From positions 1 to 10,104 of the forward strand of contig CALSCQ010001646.1 in assembly GCA_943704525.1 (NCBI GenBank): a stretch of DNA of 10,104 nucleotides, read 5' to 3'. Made by a program: the position numbers and the translations under genes. Positions within the stretch are counted from its first letter, which is position 1, and every line of letters starts with the position of its first letter. This document shows positions 1 through 7,639 of the stretch, piece after piece. The notes below the pieces were generated by a model. It was not told the DNA's origin, made no database searches, and saw only the letters and a program-made list of their open reading frames with translations. This DNA comes from Pigoraptor vietnamica. Its lineage: Eukaryota > Opisthokonta > Filasterea.

Positions 1-56
1 GGGAGGGGGAGGGGGAGAGGGGGGAGGAGAGCAGCCAGGGACCACGGACCGCTCAC

Positions 57-591
57 CTTTCGGAAACAGCTGGTCGTGGATGCGCTGCTTCTCTGCCGCG
101 ATGTCCTCGTCCCTTCGGTCCCCAAAAAGCACGTCCGCCTTGTTCACGACGACGTGCACGCGCTCGTTCCCCAGCTGCCTCCGCAGCCACGCGAGGTCGT
201 CAATGTGCGGCTGAAGTATGGGGGCGTTCGCCACGTAGATCGCAAAGTCCACGAGCGAGACAAGGTCGGATATCAGAAAGTTGATTTCATCCTGCATTTG
301 TCGCGATATCCGGTTCGCCTCCGCAGCGCCGTGGAGCCCGGGGACGTCGACGATGGCCAGCTCGCACGCGCCGTCGCCAAAAGTGACAATCTCGCCGTAG
401 AGCGTTTCGTTGGAACGCGCGGCCACTTTGAAGCGCTGGTCCTCGGGGGGAAGCCCAAGCAGCGCCTGCGTGTGTGTGTTTGGGGTGGGGGTTATAATGC
501 GACAATCGAGTGTCTCTGTGAATCTTATGTATATATATATATATATATCATATATAAGATACATATATATATATATATATACGTGTGTGCT

Positions 592-638
<47 letters not shown>

Positions 639-1567
639 GAACGCGTGTGTTTGACCTTCGTGCGTTTGTCAAGAAGTGTCAGTGTGAGTCTATGTGTGTG
701 TGTGTGGGTGTTGGGGCATGTGCTTGGTGACATTGTGTCTGTGTGAGAATCGCCTATGTGCGTGTGTGATCGCCTATGAGCGTGTGTGATCGCCTATGCG
801 CGTGTGTGATCGCCTATGCGCGTGTGTGATCGCCTATGTGCGTGTGTGTGTGCGGATGGGTGGATGAAAGAGGAAGGCCATTCGCGGCAGACAAGCGCAC
901 CTTTGCGAGTGATGATTTCCCCGAAGACACGAAACCGACGAGCGCAAACGAGGCGAACTGTTTCCCCGCCTTCTCCGCGGCCTCCTTCTGAGCTTCAAGA
1001 ATGGCACTGCGACCACAAAGTATGCACACGTGAGTGTGTGCGCAACGCGGTACAATGCACGGCGATACAAACACGAACCACTGGCTCTTAGAGCGCACAC
1101 GCAGACTCAACGCACCGATTCCTCTCCAGATTTCTCTGCGCCTCCACGCCATACGTCGTCGGCTTCTGCGTCCTGCGCAGCGCGTTTTGAATCGGCGCGA
1201 CAATAGCAACCATGTCAATGGACGGCGCGTCTTTTGCCCATTCGGCGACGCGGTGGTACAGCGCGGCCACCGCACTCGATGCGGTCGAGAGGTGCGATTG
1301 CCACCCGGACGGAGCCGAAGTCACGTGGTCAACAGCACCGGCACTCTCCCTCGGCGTCTCTTCGGGTCCCGACGCTCCCCTTTGTGCAACATTCTCCGTG
1401 TGTGAAGTTACAGAGGGTGCAGTGCTCGCGACGGACGCGGCACTTGCGCGGAGATCGAGCGACGCCTCGTTTACGTCGGTGGGAGTGACGGCGTTGACGG
1501 CGGGCGCATCGATTTCCATTGGTTGGACGCCGTCGGGAGAGTGCGCAGACAGGGAGACGGGTTCCAT
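57..1567 (-). CDS. P-loop GTPase, dynamin/Era-like, 5' part of gene (3 exons, runs off the left edge)
   Basis: Three exons read on the minus strand: 1567-1116, 1006-901 and 465-57, joined in phases 2 and 0, giving 322 codons plus one base before a GTGAGC donor at 56. Residues 1-110 are low-complexity and rich in Ser, Ala, Thr and Val, probably disordered. A helical, charged stretch (about 140-170) leads into the G domain. The P-loop is GFVSSGKS (175-182), followed by SLAKALLG across the second intron. DVPG (226-229) is the G3 motif and VVVNKADV (291-298) the G4 motif, so GTP rather than ATP is the expected ligand. The start is ATG 1567 in a good context (ACAATGG). The frame is open upstream to 1807, but there it only translates CA repeats. 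The family is seen, the subfamily inferred: the GxxSSGKS loop, helix and DxPG suit dynamin-like or Era-like GTPases. G2, the rest of the domain and any effector region lie outside the window. Confidence 0.85.
522..643. repeat. AT tract with inverted arms followed by GT/GTAT microsatellite
   Basis: The 7-bp arms ATCTTAT (522-528) and ATAAGAT (554-560) enclose a TA repeat, and a second TA run follows to about 581. The whole stretch is strongly self-complementary. It then passes into (GT)n and (GTAT)n up to about 643. It lies wholly inside intron 2 of the GTPase gene. Confidence 0.85.
741..840. repeat. 20-bp minisatellite, five copies
   Basis: Five head-to-tail units of exactly 20 bp, each of the form CGTGTGTGAT-CGCCTATGNG. 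The first copy is diverged (GTGTGAGAAT at its start), and the variable base is T, A, C, C, T in order. The array merges on both sides with GT repeat and sits inside intron 2 of the GTPase gene. There are no unique spacers, so it is not a CRISPR array. Confidence 0.95.
1007..1115 (-). other. Intron 1 of the GTPase gene
   Basis: 109-bp intron with donor GTGCGT at 1115 and acceptor GTCGCAG ending at 1007. Removing it joins AAT CG to T GCC, giving Asn-Arg-Ala and a continuous charged helix into the P-loop. The phase-2 to phase-2 fit supports it. Confidence 0.8.
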
Positions 1568-1610
1568 TGTCTTAGAAAGAGAAAGATTAACTCGCGATCG
1601 AATTACACTT

Positions 1611-1680
1611 GCACACACACACACTCCCTCGCATACACGCGCGCACACAGAGCACGTGACACACACACACACACACACAG
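1611..1680. repeat. Interrupted CA microsatellite in the GTPase leader
   Basis: Two CA runs (about 1611-1623 and 1658-1679) flank a CA/CG-rich middle that contains a CACGTG E-box-type hexamer at 1653-1658. It begins 44 bp upstream of the GTPase start codon, so it is probably 5' UTR or core promoter. No TATA box was found near it. Confidence 0.8.
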
Positions 1681-2473
1681 GGACTTCCACAAAACAGCGT
1701 AATGTGTGCGCAACAGAATGTCTTTTCAGAAGAAAACGAAAGAGCGAGAGAGGGAAAGACTCGAGCGATGCGCGTGACGACAGCTTCCTTCCGTTGGAGT
1801 GATCCACACCGGAAATGTATTCCGACGCATCGGTATCTTTTTACGTGTTACACAGGGCACAGCCCCAAGCGCTCAAAAAAAACGCATGCGGGCATGGACG
1901 GCGATACGACGGCGCTTTCGACACGTGCGGATTCGGCGTAAGGCCGGCGGCGCGACTGTCCACGGCTGACCTGACTGACTGACTGCTGGCGTCGGTGTTC
2001 AGCAAGGTGTCGCGCGCAGTGTGCTGGTGCTGCTTTCGTCCACCTTGCCTACCAAGGCGTTTGCCCGGCAAAGGATATGCTGCCCAATGCTGTTTTGGTG
2101 TGCGAGAATTCGCTGTGGGGACTTCCTCACGCTTTTCGAGCGCCACTGTTGAAGAAACGGCATTAGCCAAGGACGAATGTTTCGTATGGAGGTTGGTTCG
2201 CTTACCAAGACGCGTGGACGTACATTGTGTCATGTGGGTGTATTGTGCACTTCTGTTAGAAGCCGTGGTTTGTGGTCGGTCGCCAGTCTGACTCGGTCTC
2301 TATCCGCAGAACGTCGGTCGCCGGCGTGCGCACGAGCGGCTTTCGAGATCTAGATCGGCGCGTATTGTACGACGTGGCCGGTGTGTGCGCGTGCGTTTAA
2401 AGATGTAATTTTCCTTGAGCCGGATTACGACAGCGTAGCCAGTAGGACTGGCCTTTGGCTAAGACATCTTCTT
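1681..2473. other. Intergenic DNA with no supported gene
   Basis: This holds the presumed promoter of the GTPase gene and further non-coding DNA. Open frames of 98 codons (plus, 1995-2291) and 130 codons (minus, 1841-2233) exist, but their translations are erratic and Cys/Arg/Pro-heavy with no recognisable motif. The only visible structures are a short TGAC tandem repeat at about 1970-1984 and a perfect 6-bp hairpin, TTTGCC-C-GGCAAA, near 2059. Neither has an evident role. Confidence 0.6.
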
Positions 2474-2493
2474 CCCTCTCTCTCTCTCTCATC

Positions 2494-2548
<55 letters not shown>

Positions 2549-2561
2549 ACACACACACACA

Positions 2562-2656
<95 letters not shown>
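2474..2656. repeat. CT tract interrupted by two CA blocks
   Basis: About 180 bp of (CT)n. The order is CT, then CA (about 2544-2562), then CT, then CA (about 2586-2602), then CT. The CT-CA module thus occurs twice at a spacing of about 42 bp. The minus strand is pure purine over long stretches. It lies between the 3' end of the large gene (2898) and the GTPase start (1567). Confidence 0.95.
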
Positions 2657-2658
<2 letters not shown>

Positions 2659-2868
2659 ATTTCCATGCACTATTACGTGATGCGGTTAACCCCAGGCCCC
2701 TCCGCCCTCGGTTAGTCTGTCCGTGTCGGTTTGTGGCACATTCACACTATACGCTTTTACTGCTGCGTGGCCGCTTTTGTCCAAACTTCGACGTCCGGTG
2801 GCACAGGCGCCGACGTCTCATGTCGCTCAGGCATTTCTCCAGACTGGCTGTTCAATTACTTGCATTTT
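2657..2868. other. Region downstream of the large gene, no gene seen
   Basis: This stretch follows the presumed 3' UTR of the minus-strand gene that stops at 2898. I see no coding frame with protein-like composition and no canonical AATAAA on the minus strand. A shared 9-mer just to its right (2869-2877) is listed separately. Confidence 0.5.
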
Positions 2869-2877
2869 TGGTTTAAT
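2869..2877 (-). terminator. ATTAAACCA element just after the stop codon (possible polyadenylation element)
   Basis: On the minus strand, ATTAAACCA begins 20 nt after the TAA stop at 2898. The same 9-mer follows the lectin gene stop. Neither gene has AATAAA nearby. A role in mRNA 3' end formation is inferred only from position and from the shared sequence. Confidence 0.3.
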
Positions 2878-2897
2878 ATAAAAGCTGATGGCGTGAG

Positions 2898-3241
2898 TTA
2901 TAAATATAACCAGTCCATGCCGTCCAGCGTCTCCTGCCCGTTATCGTACGTATCCGGCGTCGCCTGGCCACGGGCCTGTTCACCAGCACCCGGCGTGGGC
3001 AGTGTGGGAAGAAGGTGCACGCCACCGACCCATTCAATATTGCGTCCGGACTCTGGCCCGAGGATACGACGCTGCACGAGCATTTCGACGACCTCCTGCC
3101 GTTCACAAACCAAATTCGGTGTCAACGCCATAGTGTCAATTAATAACGGCCACGATACAAAGAGCTCATGGGCCAGAGGCACAAAAGTGTCTGCGCAATC
3201 ACGAGGTGCGCAGCCGACCGACCAGTACGTACCGCGGGTGT
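2898..3241 (-). CDS. Probable last exon of the large gene
   Basis: An open, protein-like frame of about 114 codons ending in TAA at 2900-2898. The candidate acceptor ATTCCGCAG ends at 3242 and leaves AC to complete a codon, so a phase-1 donor is needed. It includes GTYWSVGCAPRDCADTF and a charged helical stretch, ERQEVVEMLVQRRI, then a Gly/Pro-rich tail ending DWLYL. An in-frame stop lies just upstream of the acceptor. The upstream partner is not settled: exon 9 and the provisional tenth exon both leave phase 0 at their best donors. Confidence 0.5.
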
Positions 3242-6200
3242 CTGCGGAATGTTGTTAACGGTGAGATTGCTGAACACGTCGTGACGGAACAGGCCGCGAA
3301 TGCCGGTAAGAGGAACGCCGGCGGTCGCGTGATCGGTGGGCGGGACAACACCGTTGGCCTGCGGTGGGTGCGGATTGTGAGAGAGGCGCAAGACTTTTCA
3401 AAGCACTTCGGTAAGCAAACAGCAAAATGGCGGCAAAAACAGAGTTGACTGGGGTCAATTTCCGCACAGTGGCACTAGGCGACGTACCAGGTGGGGGCCG
3501 AAGATGTCATCAATCGCATCCACCCTCGCCTGTTCCTCCCGCTTGTCCACGTTCGTTGTTTGCGGTTGGTGCGCAGCGGATGCCAGTGCTGCACGCGTGT
3601 CCGGAGTTGCGCCGTGAGAGGGCATGAACGGTTCCAGACTGGTCGCACCCGTCCTCGCCGGCGCATGCTGCAGCTGCGTATCCATGAACAGACACAGCTC
3701 CGTCAGCGCCTGCGCGTAGCCCGAACCATGAGCCAGTGCGCCCCGAGCTGCGTCGTGAGTGGGCACGGATGGGCCCCCGAAACCGGTCGCGCCCGTCCTC
3801 GGCTGCTGCGCCCGCGCGTAATAGTCCACATTGCGTGCCTGTGCGTGCAGGAATGGGTCCTCGCAGAGCATGGATGGAACGCCGAAAGTGGCCGTGGGGG
3901 GCGTCGAGGGAAGCGGCTCCTCACTGCTGTCCGAGGAGAGCGACGCAAAGGGGGAATTCCGGCCACCATACGGCGCGTTGGGAATCGATGGGGTGCTGTC
4001 GGTACGTCGGTACTTCTGCGATGAACAGGCGCAGCGCGTGCGAAAAAAACAGACGAGAATATTGTAAGAAGTTGAGTATACGACAGAGAGATGACGAGTA
4101 GTTCTTGCACGTGACACACACGGCAACTCACCGACGCCGTGCGTGCGTCCTCTGCCGTGCTCTTACGCTTGGTAGTGCCCGCAATGCCTTCAGCCACCGC
4201 GCCGGTGAACTCCATCTAAGCGTCAAATTTTGGAAGCCGGCGGCGGGGGGGGGGGGAAGAACGCAGCGTAAGAAATGCGAATGCAAATATTTGCAAAAAT
4301 CACGTTGTCAGTGCACAAATACCCTCCGCAACAACAAAGAACAGTCAGTCGCAGTAACGCACTTGCTCTGTAAATTGAAGAGAGTCGGCAAAGTCCAGGT
4401 CTGTCCCGAAAGGCGTCTCGTCGCGTGCGCCGGGCGGCCGCATGGCGGTTGCGGACTTTGGCACCAAATCCTTCGGCAGCGTGAGAATAGGGGCGACACG
4501 CACCGGGGTGACCGGCGCATGGGCCCGTCCGGCGGGCGGACGGTGCAGACAGCCCGCTGCAAGTGTCTGCCGCAGTAGCGCCTGCCGGTCATGAGGCAGG
4601 CCCTCCGGTTGCACCTGCACGTCGACGGAGCTTACAAGCGACGCATACGCGTTCGGCTTCGCAGCGGAGCGCAGAGCAGCAAGCGTCTGGAATCGCGCCA
4701 GCTGGGGAGGAAGCCGGCTCGCCGGCGGCTGCACCTGCGTGCCCGGACTGACAGCAGGAAGGACAGTCTCGGGAACCGCAGCGGCGCTCTTGCCCGTGGG
4801 CGATTGCTGCAGCCGAATCGCCGGCTGTTCGGGTACGGCCGGCGTGGCAGGAGTGGAGTTGCCGGTACCCGTGTCTTCTTGTGTGCTGACGCGAGGTCGC
4901 TTCTGCGCATTCCGCACAACAGCAACGTAAGAAACAATGCGCAATGGAGAGCCGTACGTCCACGCGCCCATCGGACGCACTAAACGACGCACCCAGGGCA
5001 GGCACGGCATAGAGGAGCGATCACGACTTGATTGCAGACAAACACAACAAACCGCTTTACCCACAACATCGCACAAAAATCACTTACCGCCGGCCTCTTC
5101 GCCTTTTCGCGCGCTTTCAGGGCCCGTTTCAATTCGGCGTTGAACGTTTCGAAGTTGATCTTCGCGGGAAGAGGCCGCAGTTGCGAAGCATCGATCGTGC
5201 GCGGGAGCTCGTAGATTCCCGACGGCAGAAGTTCGGAAATCGGCGGGAAGCTGTCAACGTCAGTGCCGGAAAGTGCGTACACCTTCACGGGCGCGCCTTC
5301 GGGGGCATCGTACTGGCGCAGCTGGAATCGTCCCCTGTGGCCGTTGACGACGAATTCATACTCTTGCACGAGCATTGCGTGAAAGTCGGCCAGGCTCTCC
5401 ATCTGCAACTGGCTGTCGTCGCTCAGGTAGCACTTCACGAGCTGCACGAGGAGGTCGCCTGCGACAAAGGCGTCGACTGGGGTTCAGCATACGGCCCGTG
5501 CAATACGCACGACTGCACAACAAATTGACAGTTCCAGACAAGATGGTGCGAGCACGTACCGTTGACGGGCCCTCCCTCCGCAGCCACGACAATCAGGAGA
5601 GTGCTAGGGTTGGTTGTCGTGTTGCGGACGGCGCGAATGAGATGCTCGATGCGAAAGTGGGGGGCGATTTCTCGCGCCATTCGCACGAAGGGTTCAAGGA
5701 GGAGCCTGCGGTGTGCAGAACGTGCAGGCGTCAACACTGGCTCGCAATGGTGAAAAAGAAAAGCCGACTGTCCCACAAACATGCTCTGGTTGCACAGCAT
5801 AATTGCGCGCGCGGCCGCCGGCACAGCTCAAGGCAACACTGACCGCAGAAGTAGCCGGAGGAACAGCGGCTTGTCTGCGTCCCCCTCGGGGAGGTTCATC
5901 TGTTCCTTGATGAAGGAGGCCGTCTCTGCGTCGAGCGGCCTGTCCTCCCCGCCGTCGTCGCGCGCGGCTGCATGACAGAGAAGGACGCCGTTAACAGCAG
6001 TGTACGCACAGCATAACGAAGCTAGGTCACGGCAGGGGCGCCGATCCGCCGTGGGTATGCATGCAGCTTGTCGTCACTGAGAAACCCACCGTCGGCCTCC
6101 TGGTTGGGGCTGATGTCGTCCAGCACAAACGACGCCCTTGTGACGGGGAGCGGGTTTTCCTGGCGCTTGCCGTTCGATGACGATTTCTCGAGTGCCTTCT

Positions 6201-7256
6201 TGTCGAATTTCGTGACGCTCGCCATGTCGCACGGCTCGCCGTTCTCGTCGACGGCCTCGAACACCCTGAGCTTCAACTCCTTGCAAACGGCGAGAAGCTT
6301 CAGGTGCGCCCGCGGCGGCATGTCTGGCCAGGTTTTGCAGTAGTCGCCGACGTTGCGGTGGACGGCGCCGAGACTATTGGCAAGCCATGCAAAGCTGTCG
6401 CGATGCGGCCAGCCCTTCCAGTAGAGGAAAGTCTTGAGGAGGCTCACCATGACGTCGCCTGTCGTGCGCGTTGCAACGTGGAGCGTTACTTGGCAATATT
6501 ATTATAACAAAAATTTGACATGTCTCCCGCCGCCGGCGGCTATTTTGCGGCCTTGCATGGACCAGAGGAATGACAACGTGCAATAACGCGAAGGCCCAAA
6601 GGGACGTACAAGTTGGTACAATTATGCCACACCGACTGCAGACAGCCGCGACAATACACCCGACACTGCCGCCGTTTGCTCTCCCGCGGACATTCTCCCG
6701 CCACTCCATTGCAACGCGCCCTCACAAACTGGCATACATGCACAACAGTAGCGCGCGGGCTTACGTGCTCACCCCACTGTCTCTCATCGAATGCCATAAG
6801 GTAGATCTTCCGCTTGTCGTCGGCTGCGGGTGCGCCCTCGAAAGACGCGGGGCGAATAAAGTGAGTCGTGCGCAAGTTTTCCGCCATGTGTGGCGCGATG
6901 GCCATGTCCATTTCGGCGATGCTGCGGAAAGTCAGGGCGGTAAGTGGTCGAGTTAAAAGCGACAGAGACGGTCACGACGACATTTTGAAAGAAAGAAAAA
7001 AAGAGAAGAAATTTTTAAAGGAAAAAAGAAAATGGGCGCTCATCAATTCAACAGACTAGTCATACCTTGCGAGCTGCTCGGGATACGAGGGGGGACGCCC
7101 GAGGTGAGCAGTCGCAGAGGCAGCGCTGGTTGTCGGTGACGCGTGCTGGATCAGCGTCCCCCCGCCGGTCCTGCCGTTCGCCCAGCGACGTACCAACAGA
7201 AACATAAAATATTGCGCCACGAAGGCCTTGGCGAATTCGATCACAATGTCATCCAT
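2898..7256 (-). CDS. Large unrecognised multi-exon gene, probable nuclear protein
   Basis: At least ten minus-strand exons encode 834 residues up to position 3488, plus a C-terminal part. I do not recognise the family. The start is ATG 7256 (AAAATGG context). Residues 11-22 (AFVAQYFMFLLV) are hydrophobic and end in RRW: a possible signal anchor or simply a buried helix. Residues about 30-55 are Ser/Thr/Ala-rich. Residues about 64-450 look globular, with aromatic-rich segments such as FLYWKGWPHRDSFAWL and a Leu-rich helix RLLLRLLLEPFVRMAREI (about 273-290). A basic patch, KAREKAKRPAKRPR (441-454), spans the exon 6/7 junction and resembles a nuclear localisation signal; KRK at about 646 is a weaker one. 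Residues 451-630 are Pro/Ala/Gln-rich. Exon 9 starts with a Ser/acidic cluster (SLSSDSSEE, 683-691) and holds a 48-residue imperfect duplication. The C-terminal exon probably ends at TAA 2898. A nuclear or chromatin role is inference. Confidence 0.75.
3140..3358 (-). CDS. Provisional exon 10 or alternative 3' end of the large gene
   Basis: After acceptor CACCCACCGCAG (ending 3359), the frame continuing from exon 9 stays open for 72 codons to TAA 3142-3140. The first 40 residues or so (ANGVVPPTDHATAGVPLTGI and on) look like real protein with GC-rich third positions. The rest (about 3230-3140) reads less like protein, and there another frame looks better. It may be a full terminal exon, an exon spliced out by a weak donor (C|GTCACG at 3285), or the upstream half of an exon broken by a one-base indel. 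Confidence 0.4.
   Translation of the reverse strand, partial: ANGVVPPTDHATAGVPLTGIRGLFRHDVFSNLTVNNIPQTPAVRTGRSAAHLVIAQTLLCLWPMSSLYRGRY
3488..4902 (-). other. Disordered Pro/Ala/Ser/Thr-rich half of the large protein (exons 7-9)
   Basis: Residues 451-834 have low-complexity composition, with repeated PAT, PAV, PPAS and QPP-type strings, and lack the hydrophobic periodicity of the first half. The region starts with the basic KRPR patch. A short 84-bp exon (4215-4132) begins with ATG. I treat that Met as internal because the CTTAG acceptor lies directly before it and the preceding exon ends in phase 0 at a GTGCGT donor. Exon 9 carries the RTGAT-centred duplication. Such tails are common in scaffold or regulatory proteins, but no specific role can be read. 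Confidence 0.65.
3606..3800 (-). repeat. Imperfect 144-bp (48-residue) internal duplication in exon 9
   Basis: GGTCGCACCCGTCC at 3641 (plus strand) recurs as GGTCGCGCCCGTCC at 3785, a shift of 144 bp. GTTGCGCCGTGAG at 3606 recurs as GCTGCGTCGTGAG at 3747, a shift of 141 bp. In protein, RTGAT-x3-P-x2-PSHGA matches RTGAT-x3-P-x2-PTHDA. The shifts are multiples of three, so the frame is kept. Confidence 0.7.
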
Positions 7257-7289
7257 TTTTTTTTTTATTTTTTTTTTTTTTTTTTTTTT
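7256..7289. repeat. T-rich homopolymer abutting the start codon of the large gene
   Basis: On the coding (minus) strand this reads A22-T-A10 and then TGG: the last A of the tract is the A of the ATG. It would form the last 33 nt of the 5' leader if the start is right. It could also be a mutable homopolymer of no function, and its assembled length may be inaccurate. Confidence 0.85.
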
Positions 7290-7461
7290 GATGAATTGTC
7301 TGCGCAGCGGCGCCCCTCAGTTTCAGAGAACACGCCGACGGCGGAGAAGTTGTGCCGTTGGCGTTTTTGTGCGATGCGCCTCCGAGTATGAGCGCGCGCG
7401 ACGGTGACCGTGTGTGGGTGTGGATTGGTGTGGGGGCCAGTGGGTGGGTTGGCTCAGTCTC

Positions 7462-7488
7462 TGTGTGCGTGTGTGTGTGCGTGTGTGT
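7462..7488. repeat. Short GT microsatellite
   Basis: A 27-bp (TG)n with two C interruptions, about 210 bp upstream of the large gene's start codon. Just beyond it (7512-7523) lies TGACGACGTCA, which resembles a CRE with an insertion. Confidence 0.8.
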
Positions 7489-7532
7489 ATCGAGTGTCAG
7501 CTGTTTCAGAAGTGACGACGTCATGCTTTGCG

Positions 7533-7542
7533 CCAAATATGG
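7533..7542. promoter_or_regulatory. CArG-box consensus, copy 1
   Basis: CCAAATATGG matches CC(A/T)6GG exactly, the binding consensus of SRF-type MADS-box factors. It lies 277 bp upstream of the large gene's ATG on the side where its promoter should be. Binding is not shown; a 10-bp match alone is weak evidence. Confidence 0.35.
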
Positions 7543-7608
7543 AGGATCGCGAGGGAGAGGAATTAAATAGTAACACAAGTAACGACTCCAAGGGCCCGGC
7601 ACGTGACA

Positions 7609-7635
7609 CTCGACCAAATTTGGTCCGAGATCTCG
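7609..7635. promoter_or_regulatory. CArG box inside an inverted repeat, next to a second palindrome
   Basis: CCAAATTTGG (7614-7623) is a second exact CC(A/T)6GG site. It is the core of a perfect 14-bp palindrome (7612-7625), extended with a one-base bulge to 7609-7629. A 10-bp palindrome, CGAGATCTCG (7626-7635), follows at once, and a half site, AATTTGGACC, comes a few bases later. A CACGTG E-box sits at 7600-7605. This cluster lies 350-380 bp upstream of the large gene's start and is the best promoter or enhancer candidate in that spacer. Confidence 0.4.
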
Positions 7636-7639
7636 CTAA

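Larger units (their letters stand above)
466..900 (-). other. Intron 2 of the GTPase gene, filled with simple repeats
   Basis: 435-bp intron, the longest recognised in the window, with donor GTGCGC at 900 and acceptor CACACACGCAG ending at 466. Splicing joins CTC GCA AAG to GCG CTG CTT GGG. This rebuilds the helix after the P-loop as GKSSLAKALLG, the usual form in this GTPase class. Nearly all of its length is AT, GT and 20-bp tandem repeats, which explains its size. Confidence 0.85.
3359..7256 (-). other. Exon-intron map of the large gene
   Basis: Exons (minus): 7256-7066, 6921-6773, 6458-6090, 5967-5844, 5705-5560, 5458-5088, 4902-4363, 4215-4132, 4015-3488, and a provisional tenth from 3358. 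The running lengths give exit phases 2, 1, 1, 2, 1, 0, 0, 0, 0, and each matches the next acceptor frame. Donors in order: GTATGA, GTGAGC, GTGGGT, GTCAGT, GTACGT, GTAAGT, GTGCGT, GTGAGT, GTACGT. Acceptors: CCGCAG, GACAG, ATGCAG, CCGCAG, TCGCAG, GCGCAG, CTTAG, TCGCAG, CCGCAG. Introns are 101-314 bp. The first holds a pyrimidine-rich tract on the coding strand (6986-7034). Intron 7 ends in a C12 run (4245-4256) before its acceptor. No cDNA was available; the model rests on frame, splice consensus and protein continuity. Confidence 0.7.

Noticed and set aside
741-840. CRISPR-like regular repeats
   Set aside because: The 20-bp units are directly adjacent with no spacers, in a eukaryotic intron.
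1568-1807. N-terminal extension of the GTPase to a Met at 1807
   Set aside because: The extra 80 codons are mostly translated CA repeats (Val-Cys runs), while ATG 1567 has a better context.
1841-2291. Open frames in the spacer upstream of the GTPase gene (minus 130 codons, plus 98 codons)
   Set aside because: Erratic composition, no motif and no supporting splice sites; open frames of this length are expected by chance in GC-rich DNA.
3242-3285. 44-bp intron in the large gene
   Set aside because: It fits the frame, but the donor GTCACG is poor and the length is less than half that of the shortest other intron, so I keep it only as one of several options.
4132-4215. Separate gene starting at the ATG at 4215
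   Set aside because: The ATG follows a CTTAG acceptor directly, and the preceding exon ends in phase 0 at a GTGCGT donor, so it is better read as an internal Met of the large protein.
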